Positions 6,062 to 12,509 of a DNA stretch of 12,509 nt are shown in pieces. A program made the translations under genes and the position numbers. The notes under the pieces were generated by a model, which saw only the letters and a program-made list of their open reading frames with translations, ran no database searches and had not been told where the DNA came from. The DNA lies in NCBI GenBank assembly GCA_036166735.1, contig JAYZHG010000031.1:1-12509 (forward strand). The letters run 5' to 3'. Numbering within the stretch: the stretch's first letter is position 1; each line of letters starts with the position of its first letter. The stretch comes from JAPYTU01 sp036166735 (lineage in GTDB: Bacteria; Bacteroidota; Bacteroidia; Cytophagales; MED-G16).

Positions 6062-8692
6062 TTGAAATATATCATTACATATTTTGTTTTTTTATTTCCA
6101 ATCTTAATATTTTGTAAAACTAAGAATAATTCTACAAACATTATTAATGAATCTGATACAATTTCAAAACAATTAGATTCACTAAAATCTGATAGTGAAA
6201 TCGAAACTACTATCAATTATAATGCTAAAGACTCAATTTATTATGATTTAAAAACCCAAATAATAAAATTATATGGCAATTCTAGTATTGATTATGGTAA
6301 TATCAATTTAAAAGCTCATGAAATTATAATAGATTGGAATGCGCAAACTCTTGATGCTAACTTCATGAGAGATTCAATAGGTTTAAAAATAGGAAAGCCC
6401 ATTTTTACAGAAAATAACCAATCTTATGAAACAGATAAAATAACATATAATTTTAATTCGAAAAAAGCGATAATATCAGGTATCGTTACTCAACTTGACG
6501 ATGCCTATATGCAAGGTGAAAAAGTTAAAAAAAATGAATTGGATGAATTATATATTCATGATGCAAAATATACTACTTGTAACTTAGCAGATCCACATTT
6601 CCACATTGCAACAAAAAAATTAAAAGTTGTTCCTGGAAAAAAAGTTATATCCGGACCATTTCATTTAAAATTTGGAAATGTGCCAACTCCATTAGGATTT
6701 ATATTTGGTATGTTTCCACAACCAAAAGAAACAGTTTCTGGAATCATAATGCCTAGCTACGGAGAAGAAAAAAGAAGAGGGTTTTACCTTAGAGAAGGAG
6801 GTTATTATTTTGCAATAAATGATTATTTTGATTTAAGATTAACTGGAGATATTTATTCAAAAGGGAGTTATGGAGCTACGATTGCAACAAATTACAAAAA
6901 AAGATATGCATATAATGGAAGTCTTAAGTTTAATTATAATAAATCAAAAACTGGTGAAATAGAAAGTCCTTTTGAATCAAATGATTTTTCATTTTCTTGG
7001 ACACATACTCCCAGTTCAAAAGGTAGATCAAGCAGATTTTCATCTTCTGTAAACTTTCAAACAAACTCATATAATCAAAATAAAAATTTAGTACAATCAA
7101 ATTTCAATCAAAGTATAAATGCTCAATTCAATTCTAGCATCTCATACTCTAAAACATTTAAGGGATCTCCATTTAACATCTCCACTAACTTGAGACATTC
7201 TCAAAATGTTCAAAATAAAAAGGTTAATTTGACTTTACCAGATCTAAGCTATAATATGAGCAGAATTTATCCCTTTAAAAATATGGGTAAATTAGGAAAA
7301 ACAGCTCTTGGAAAAATTAGCATAAGTCATAGATTTACTGGTAAAATTGAATTAACTAACGGTTCTTCTTCTAGTTCTTTAAACTCAATAAATATTATCA
7401 ATTCATCAGACTCATTTAACCAACAAATAGATTTTAATATGCAAAATATTAATACAATAATTGATAGATCAAAAATTGGAGGGAAACATACAATACCGAT
7501 TTCTACATCTTTTAATATTTTAAAATTTTTTACTGTTAGTCCAAGTATTAATTATAATGAAATATGGTATCTTAAAAAATTAAATTATACATATAATGAA
7601 GTTGAAAATGGTATAGAAATTGATACTACAAACAGTTTTTCAAGAGCATGGTCTTATAACACTGCCCTATCTTTGTCCACAAGAATATATGGTACTGTTT
7701 TCTTTAAAAAAGGAAAAATTAAAGCTATAAGACATGTAATAACCCCTGAGATATCTCTAACTTACAGTCCAGATTTTACTCAAAAAAAATATGGATATTA
7801 TGAAAATATTCAAATAAATAATGAAGGAGAAACAAGACTTCTTAGCAAATATGAAAATTTTCTATATGGTAGTCCTAGAATTGGAAGTTCAGCATCTATG
7901 AATTTTTATATAGGAAATAATTTAGAAATGAAAGTTATAGATGAAAACGATACAATTTCAGGAACAAAAAAGATTAAAATCTTTGAAAATTTATCTTTTT
8001 CAGGAAATTATAATTTTTTAGCTGATTCTTTTCAACTAAGTCCTATTAGGTTTAATACAAGAACTTCATTTTTTAAAAGATTAATTAATGTAAGTCTAAG
8101 TGGAACTATAGATCCTTATGCTTATATGCTTGATAGTATTAGTGAAACAAATCAAATATATCAGAGAAGAATTAATGAACTAGCAATAAAGAATAATCAA
8201 GGTTTAGGTTCATTAGCATTTATTAATATGGCACTTGGTATGAGATTTTCTGCTAAAGACTTTCAATCTCCTGAAGAAGAGGATGAAAAAGAATCTAGAT
8301 TTGGCACTAGACGAGAAATTGATTACATAAATTCTAATATTGCTGAATACGTAGATTTTAATGTTCCTTGGTCAATAAATGCAAGTTATAATCTTAATAG
8401 AAGAAAAATAGGTTATAATGATCCAGTAATAACTCAAACAATTACCATGTCAGGGGATATAAGCATATCAGAAAAAACAAAAATATCAATGAGATCAGGA
8501 TATGATTTTAAAAATAAAATGTTAACACAAACCAGCATTAATGCAACAAGAGATCTTCATTGTTGGAGAATACGCTTTAATTGGGTTCCCTTTGGTAGAT
8601 TTCAGTCTTATAATTTAAGCATCAGTGCAGTATCAGCTCTTCTACAAGATTTGAAATTAGAAAAAAGAAGTAGGTTCTTTGATAATCTCTAA
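6062..8692 (+). CDS. lptD: LPS-assembly outer-membrane protein LptD
   Basis: The outer-membrane barrel that receives lipopolysaccharide from the periplasmic Lpt bridge and inserts it in the outer leaflet. The 876-residue product opens with a signal peptide (hydrophobic residues 3-17), then an LptA/OstA-like domain at ~55-200 and a long barrel region rich in alternating aromatic and polar strands. KETVSGIIMPSYGEEKRRGF (222-241) and the closing LHCWRIRFNWVPFG (832-845) with LLQDLKLEKRSRFFDNL are, from memory, typical of Bacteroidota LptD. The start is TTG at 6062: an in-frame stop lies at 6038, no ATG intervenes, and the next Met (102) would remove the signal peptide. Only two cysteines remain after the signal: Cys173 and Cys834. 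The gene is divergent from the amidase and its end overlaps lysS by 4 bp. Confidence 0.92.
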   Translation: MKYIITYFVFLFPILIFCKTKNNSTNIINESDTISKQLDSLKSDSEIETTINYNAKDSIYYDLKTQIIKLYGNSSIDYGNINLKAHEIIIDWNAQTLDANFMRDSIGLKIGKPIFTENNQSYETDKITYNFNSKKAIISGIVTQLDDAYMQGEKVKKNELDELYIHDAKYTTCNLADPHFHIATKKLKVVPGKKVISGPFHLKFGNVPTPLGFIFGMFPQPKETVSGIIMPSYGEEKRRGFYLREGGYYFAINDYFDLRLTGDIYSKGSYGATIATNYKKRYAYNGSLKFNYNKSKTGEIESPFESNDFSFSWTHTPSSKGRSSRFSSSVNFQTNSYNQNKNLVQSNFNQSINAQFNSSISYSKTFKGSPFNISTNLRHSQNVQNKKVNLTLPDLSYNMSRIYPFKNMGKLGKTALGKISISHRFTGKIELTNGSSSSSLNSINIINSSDSFNQQIDFNMQNINTIIDRSKIGGKHTIPISTSFNILKFFTVSPSINYNEIWYLKKLNYTYNEVENGIEIDTTNSFSRAWSYNTALSLSTRIYGTVFFKKGKIKAIRHVITPEISLTYSPDFTQKKYGYYENIQINNEGETRLLSKYENFLYGSPRIGSSASMNFYIGNNLEMKVIDENDTISGTKKIKIFENLSFSGNYNFLADSFQLSPIRFNTRTSFFKRLINVSLSGTIDPYAYMLDSISETNQIYQRRINELAIKNNQGLGSLAFINMALGMRFSAKDFQSPEEEDEKESRFGTRREIDYINSNIAEYVDFNVPWSINASYNLNRRKIGYNDPVITQTITMSGDISISEKTKISMRSGYDFKNKMLTQTSINATRDLHCWRIRFNWVPFGRFQSYNLSISAVSALLQDLKLEKRSRFFDNL

Positions 8693-10209
8693 TTATTTTC
8701 TGGTTTCATTTGAGGAAAAAATAAAACATCCTGAATTGAATCAGAATTAGTTAATATCATAGTTAATCTATCTATACCAATTCCTATTCCGGCAGTAGGA
8801 GGCATCCCATATTCTAATGCAGTAAGGTAATCTTCATCTAATACCATTGCCTCATCATCTCCTAAATTACCTAGTTTTACTTGATATTCAAATCTTTTTC
8901 TTTGATCAATTGGATCATTTAATTCAGAAAAAGCATTACAAATTTCTTTACCGTTACAGATTAATTCAAATCTTTCGACTAAACCTTCTTCAGAACGATG
9001 TTTTTTTGCTAAAGGTGACATCTCTATTGGATAATCAGTTATAAAAGTAGGTTGAATTAAATTAGGTTCACATTTTACACCAAATATTTCATCAATAATT
9101 TTACCCTTTCCCATACTTTTATCAACTTTAATTTTAAATTTTTTGCAAACTTTAATTAATTCGTTTATATCCATTTTTGATACATCAATTCCTGTAAATT
9201 TCTGAATCACACCATACATAGTATATCTCTTCCATGGTTTCTTAAAATTTATTTTATTTCCAGAACATATAATTGTAGAACTATCATTTATTTTTAAAAT
9301 AATTCTATTAAACATACCTTCAACAAAATCCATCATCCACAAATAATCTTTATAGGCAACATAAAACTCGCATTGAGTAAATTCAGGATTATGAAATCTA
9401 GACATTCCCTCATTTCTAAAATCTTTTCCAAATTCAAAAACACCATCAAAACCTCCAACAATAAGTCTTTTTAAATATAATTCATTAGCTATTCTCAAAA
9501 AAAGAGGTATATCCAAACTATTATGATATGTTTTAAATGGTCTAGCAGATGCACCACCATAGATAGGTTGTAAAATTGGAGTTTCAACTTCTAAATAATT
9601 ATTTTCATTTAAAATATTTCTTATTTCATTAATTATTTTAGACCTTTTAATAAAAATATCTTTTGATTCAGGATTTACTATTAAATCCACATATCTTCTT
9701 CGATATTTCAACTCCTTATTACTAAATGCATCATAAGTTGTTTTATCTCCTTTAGCATCAGTAACTTCTTTTACTACAGGTAAGGGCCTAATTGATTTAG
9801 ACAATATTTTTAAATCGGTAACATGAATAGTTATTTCTCCCATCTTTGTTAGAAAAGCATAACCTTCAATACCTATTATGTCTCCAAGATCTAACTTCTT
9901 TTTAAATAATGTATTATATAAAGTTTTATCCTCAGAAGGACATATATCATCTCTTCGAACATAAATCTGAATTCTACCCTTAGAATCTTGAATCTCTGCA
10001 AATGAAGCAGATCCCATTATTCTCCTTGACATCAATCTACCAGCTATTTTAACCTCATTAAAGTTTGATTTTTTTTCATCAAAATTATTTTTAATTTCGT
10101 CTGATGATGAATTAATAGCAAAAATTTCTGAAGGATATGGGTTTAATCCTAATTGAATAATATCTTCTAGAGATTGCCTTCTTTGATGTTCTTGTTCACT
10201 TATGCTCAT
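8689..10209 (-). CDS. lysS: Lysyl-tRNA synthetase, class II (LysRS)
   Basis: Charges tRNA-Lys with lysine in the cytoplasm. The 506-residue protein has an N-terminal OB-fold anticodon-binding domain at ~53-135 and a class II catalytic core from ~165. Motif 1 is EVETPILQP at 207-215, motif 2 begins FRNEGMSRFHNPEFTQ at 264-279, and motif 3 is GIGIGIDRL at 474-482 with the ATP-binding Arg481. KEICNAFSELNDP (421-433) and ALEYGMPPT (464-472) are also class II LysRS signatures. It ends at FFPQMKPENN, close to the length of the E. coli enzyme (~505), whereas Bacteroidota LysRS that I recall carry an extra ~60-70 residues. It follows the proline dehydrogenase gene by 4 bp, so the two are probably co-transcribed. 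The ATG start at 10209 is unambiguous. Confidence 0.96.
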   Translation of the reverse strand: MSISEQEHQRRQSLEDIIQLGLNPYPSEIFAINSSSDEIKNNFDEKKSNFNEVKIAGRLMSRRIMGSASFAEIQDSKGRIQIYVRRDDICPSEDKTLYNTLFKKKLDLGDIIGIEGYAFLTKMGEITIHVTDLKILSKSIRPLPVVKEVTDAKGDKTTYDAFSNKELKYRRRYVDLIVNPESKDIFIKRSKIINEIRNILNENNYLEVETPILQPIYGGASARPFKTYHNSLDIPLFLRIANELYLKRLIVGGFDGVFEFGKDFRNEGMSRFHNPEFTQCEFYVAYKDYLWMMDFVEGMFNRIILKINDSSTIICSGNKINFKKPWKRYTMYGVIQKFTGIDVSKMDINELIKVCKKFKIKVDKSMGKGKIIDEIFGVKCEPNLIQPTFITDYPIEMSPLAKKHRSEEGLVERFELICNGKEICNAFSELNDPIDQRKRFEYQVKLGNLGDDEAMVLDEDYLTALEYGMPPTAGIGIGIDRLTMILTNSDSIQDVLFFPQMKPENN

Positions 10210-10213
10210 GGTA

Positions 10214-11389
10214 TTAATTTAAATCTTTTCTTCTATTTATTTCATTTTTTATCAAAGTATATTGCCTGTTACTTTGGCCTTTCACAGAACTATTCTCATT
10301 AGCTCTACGAATCAAATATGGTATAGTTTTCTCAATAGGACCAAATGGAATCAATTTAATTACATTATAACCCAAATTAGCCAATGTAAAAGAAATATTA
10401 TCACTCATTCCATAGAGCTGAGAAAACCAAACTCTTTTATCATTTTTAGAAAGCTTTTTACTATTTAACAGGTCCATTAATTTAATACAAGATTTTTCAT
10501 TATGACTACCTATCCAAAGAGATATATGATCTATTTTGTTAATGCAATATTCAACAGAACTATCAAATTCATTATCAGTCTCTTTTTTAGAAACATGAAT
10601 AGGACTAGAATAATTAAATTCTTTAGCTCTTGATCTTTCTTTTTCCATATATGCTCCTCTGACTAATTTCACTCCAAACTTATAATTATTACTAAGAGAA
10701 ATTTTATAATTCTCTTCTATATTTTTAAGAGTATGAATTTTATAACATTGATAGGTTAAAAATATATTAACAGTTTTTATATTATATTTTTTCATCAAAT
10801 TACAGGTCGTATCATCAATAGCTTTTTGAATCCAACTTTCTTCTGCATCAATTAAAATCTTAACATTATTATTTATTGCACATTCACACAATTCATTAAG
10901 CCTATAATAAAAGTTTTTATATTCAAGGTTACTATATGTCATTTCTCCATTAGAAACTTTTTCTAATGTTTCTAATGATACTAACCCACTACACTTAATT
11001 GCTATAAAAGGAAGTTTTAATTTTCCCAAATAATTAATAATTTCAATAGAATCATTTTTGTAATTTTCAAATCCTTTAATAGTAGATTCGCCTTCAACAG
11101 AATACTCAGGCATTGCAAAAATATTATACTTCGAAAGCGTTTGAAATGTTTTTTTACATTCATCTAATGTTTCTCCACCACAAAAGTGATTAAATATAGT
11201 TTTTTTGATCACTTTCTTTAAAGGCAAATGCATTTTTAAAACCAGCATTAAAAAGAAATTTCCTAATTTCGTCAAAAATGAATAATCCAAAATAGAAAAA
11301 AGAAAATAAGCTTTTTTTAATTCAACATCACTTTTATTAGAAAAAGCCAATTCTGTGTTATTAAATAAGTTTTTGTTAGTTTTGCTCAC
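10214..11389 (-). CDS. Proline dehydrogenase (PRODH domain only)
   Basis: An FAD-dependent enzyme that oxidises L-proline to delta-1-pyrroline-5-carboxylate and passes electrons to the quinone pool; it is monofunctional, without the P5C dehydrogenase half of PutA. The 391 residues form a (beta/alpha)8 barrel. By alignment with E. coli PutA, Lys132 (IKCSGL) matches Lys329, Asp181 (LIDAEE) matches Asp370, and Arg361-Arg362 (YLIRRANEN) match Arg555-Arg556, which bind the proline carboxylate. VKLVRGAYMEKER (240-252) and FSQLYGMSD (322-330) are further signatures. The position equivalent to PutA Tyr540 is Leu346. The start is GTG at 11389: an in-frame TAA lies two codons further upstream and the next Met (48) would cut into a conserved region. 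lysS follows after 4 bp. Substrate could be proline or a relative such as hydroxyproline. Confidence 0.9.
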   Translation of the reverse strand: MSKTNKNLFNNTELAFSNKSDVELKKAYFLFSILDYSFLTKLGNFFLMLVLKMHLPLKKVIKKTIFNHFCGGETLDECKKTFQTLSKYNIFAMPEYSVEGESTIKGFENYKNDSIEIINYLGKLKLPFIAIKCSGLVSLETLEKVSNGEMTYSNLEYKNFYYRLNELCECAINNNVKILIDAEESWIQKAIDDTTCNLMKKYNIKTVNIFLTYQCYKIHTLKNIEENYKISLSNNYKFGVKLVRGAYMEKERSRAKEFNYSSPIHVSKKETDNEFDSSVEYCINKIDHISLWIGSHNEKSCIKLMDLLNSKKLSKNDKRVWFSQLYGMSDNISFTLANLGYNVIKLIPFGPIEKTIPYLIRRANENSSVKGQSNRQYTLIKNEINRRKDLN

Positions 11390-11407
11390 TATTGTTTATT
11401 CTTTTAA

Positions 11408-11415
11408 TAGATTTT
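11408..11415 (+). promoter_or_regulatory. Possible -7 element for the DAHP synthase gene
   Basis: TAGATTTT matches TAnnTTTG at all but the last base and ends 18 bp before the ATG at 11434, giving a leader of about 12 nt. A TTTG at 11381-11384 is 23 bp upstream, slightly far for a -33 box. This is a weak call based only on position and partial consensus. Confidence 0.25.
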
Positions 11416-11417
11416 AG

Positions 11418-11425
11418 CAAAAATA
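11418..11425 (-). promoter_or_regulatory. Candidate -7 promoter element (TAnnTTTG) for proline dehydrogenase
   Basis: On the minus strand this reads TATTTTTG, an exact match to the Bacteroidota -7 consensus, with its end 28 bp upstream of the GTG start. A TTTG at 11442-11439 lies upstream but only 13 bp away, which is shorter than the usual gap of about 17-20 bp. The T-rich context makes a chance match possible. Confidence 0.38.
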
Positions 11426-11433
11426 TAATAGAA

Positions 11434-12509
11434 ATGTCCAAAAACTTAAACATTGAGCCTATTAATAACTGGATTAAGATTGAAAAAAATCCATTAATTG
11501 TCTCTGGACCTTGTAGCGCAGAAACTTACGATCAATTATTTGAAACATGTAAACAATTAAAATCTTATGGAATTAACCTTATGAGGGCTGGGGTATGGAA
11601 ACCTAGAACTCGACCAGGAAGCTTTGAAGGTAATGGAGAAGAAGCATTAAAATGGATTTCTGAAATTAAAAAAGAGCTTGATATAAAATTTACAGTTGAA
11701 GTTGCTAACACAAATCATATAGAACTTTCTCTTAAATACGATATAGATATATTATGGATTGGTGCAAGAACTACTGTTAATCCTTTTTCTGTACAAGAAA
11801 TTGCTGATGCTATTAAAGGTACAAATACACCAATTTTTATAAAAAATCCTATAAATCCTGATCTTTCACTATGGATGGGGGCTATAGAAAGAATTAATAA
11901 AGTTGGAATTAATAAAATAGGAGCCATCCATAGAGGGTTTTCAACTATGGGTAGTACTAGATACAGATATGCTCCTCTTTGGAATATAGCGATTGATTTA
12001 AAAAGTAACTTTCCAGAATTACCCATAATATGTGACCCTTCTCATATATGTGGAAACAGAGAAATGATACTAGAAACCTCTCAAAAGGCATTAGATCTTG
12101 GTTATGATGGACTAATAATTGAATCCCATATTGATCCTGAGAATGCATGGAGTGATGCAAAACAACAAGTAACTCCAAAAGTTTTATCTAGTATGATCAA
12201 AAAACTAGAAACAAAAAATAAAAATGAGAAAAACAATACATATAAACATCTTTTAAATGAATTAAGAGAACATATTGATGATGTCGATAAAGAAATTATT
12301 AATGTATTAGCTAAAAGAATTGATTTGGTTGAAAAAATCGGTGAATTTAAAAAAGAACAAGAACTAACTTCATTTCAGGTTAAGAGATGGAATGAAATAA
12401 CCAAATCAAGAATTAATTGGGCAAAAGATAAAAATTTAGATGAAAATTTCATCAAAAATTTATATAAATTAATTCATTTAGCTTCTATTAATGCTCAAAA
12501 TAAAGTAAT
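11434..12509 (+). CDS. Bifunctional DAHP synthase / chorismate mutase (3' end off window)
   Basis: Two steps of aromatic amino-acid synthesis in one protein: condensation of phosphoenolpyruvate with erythrose-4-phosphate to DAHP, and conversion of chorismate to prephenate. The 358 visible codons contain no stop. Residues 1-~258 form a type I-beta DAHP synthase with GPCSAE (25-30), RAGVWKPRTRPGSFEG (51-66), GARTT (110-114), KNP (137-139) and HRGF (166-169). The metal ligands are inferred to be Cys27, His204 (DPSH), Glu230 (ESH) and Asp241, with the same spacing as in the Thermotoga maritima enzyme. Residues ~270-358 form an AroQ-type chorismate mutase with Arg278, Arg295, Lys306, Arg318 and Gln355 at the E. 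coli active-site positions. A relative of about 360 residues would end a few codons beyond the edge. The fusion usually lets prephenate feed back on the synthase. It is divergent from proline dehydrogenase across 44 bp. Confidence 0.94.
   Translation, partial: MSKNLNIEPINNWIKIEKNPLIVSGPCSAETYDQLFETCKQLKSYGINLMRAGVWKPRTRPGSFEGNGEEALKWISEIKKELDIKFTVEVANTNHIELSLKYDIDILWIGARTTVNPFSVQEIADAIKGTNTPIFIKNPINPDLSLWMGAIERINKVGINKIGAIHRGFSTMGSTRYRYAPLWNIAIDLKSNFPELPIICDPSHICGNREMILETSQKALDLGYDGLIIESHIDPENAWSDAKQQVTPKVLSSMIKKLETKNKNEKNNTYKHLLNELREHIDDVDKEIINVLAKRIDLVEKIGEFKKEQELTSFQVKRWNEITKSRINWAKDKNLDENFIKNLYKLIHLASINAQNKV

Noticed and set aside
8847..9044. Open + strand frame opposite lysS
   Set aside because: It lies wholly inside the conserved LysRS catalytic region on the other strand and has no recognisable features.
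10262..10468. Open + strand frame opposite the C-terminal part of proline dehydrogenase
   Set aside because: Antisense to the conserved YLIRR region; chance opening in AT-rich DNA.
11715..12178. Two overlapping - strand frames in the last kilobase
   Set aside because: They are antisense to the DAHP synthase, whose motifs and metal-ligand spacing on the + strand are unmistakable.
1..12509. CRISPR arrays, tRNA/rRNA genes, insertion sequences, toxin-antitoxin or defence genes
   Set aside because: No direct-repeat arrays, terminal inverted repeats, cloverleaf-like sequences or relevant protein motifs were found; nearly every base is covered by recognised housekeeping genes.

Overview
The window is a dense, very AT-rich stretch of bacterial chromosome that looks like a member of the Bacteroidota, most likely a streamlined (perhaps marine) flavobacterium-like organism. 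The assignment rests on several things seen together: a long LptD of the Bacteroidota type, a Bacteroidota-style DAHP synthase with a C-terminal chorismate mutase, a stand-alone single-domain proline dehydrogenase of the flavobacterial kind, an MlaD/amidase pair, DivIVA in a Gram-negative-type genome, no clear Shine-Dalgarno sequences, and a few matches to the Bacteroidota -7 promoter element TAnnTTTG. The exact lineage cannot be fixed without a search.

Layout, left to right. (1) 78-1397 (+): a CPA1-type Na+/H+ antiporter, convergent with the next block. (2) 3597-1425 (-): a tightly overlapping operon divIVA > folB > DUF1232/YkvA membrane protein > dtd. (3) 3655-4248 (+): a 4'-phosphopantetheinyl transferase, divergent from divIVA and overlapping tail-to-tail with mlaD. 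(4) 5984-4241 (-): an N-acetylmuramoyl-L-alanine amidase followed by the MCE protein MlaD. (5) 6062-8692 (+): lptD, divergent from the amidase and starting with TTG; its end overlaps the end of lysS. (6) 11389-8689 (-): proline dehydrogenase (GTG start) followed 4 bp later by lysS. (7) 11434 to the window end (+): bifunctional DAHP synthase/chorismate mutase, running off the edge within what should be its last few codons.

Functionally this is housekeeping: envelope construction (LptD inserts LPS in the outer membrane, MlaD handles phospholipid traffic, the amidase cuts peptidoglycan, DivIVA is a coiled-coil scaffold), cofactor and carrier-protein activation (FolB, PPTase), translation and its quality control (LysRS, Dtd), amino-acid metabolism (proline catabolism, entry to the shikimate pathway) and ion homeostasis. 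I see no mobile element, CRISPR array, defence system, prophage, tRNA or rRNA, and no gene-free stretch over 80 bp. The window does not appear to hold a new multi-gene system. The items most worth a second look are single-protein details: the lone pair of cysteines in LptD, a replaced substrate-pocket tyrosine in the proline dehydrogenase, a LysRS lacking the C-terminal extension of its relatives, the very acidic DivIVA tail, and the tail-to-tail gene overlaps. Four start sites use or tempt non-ATG codons: TTG for lptD and GTG for proline dehydrogenase are probably real, whereas TTG extensions of folB and dtd are probably not.
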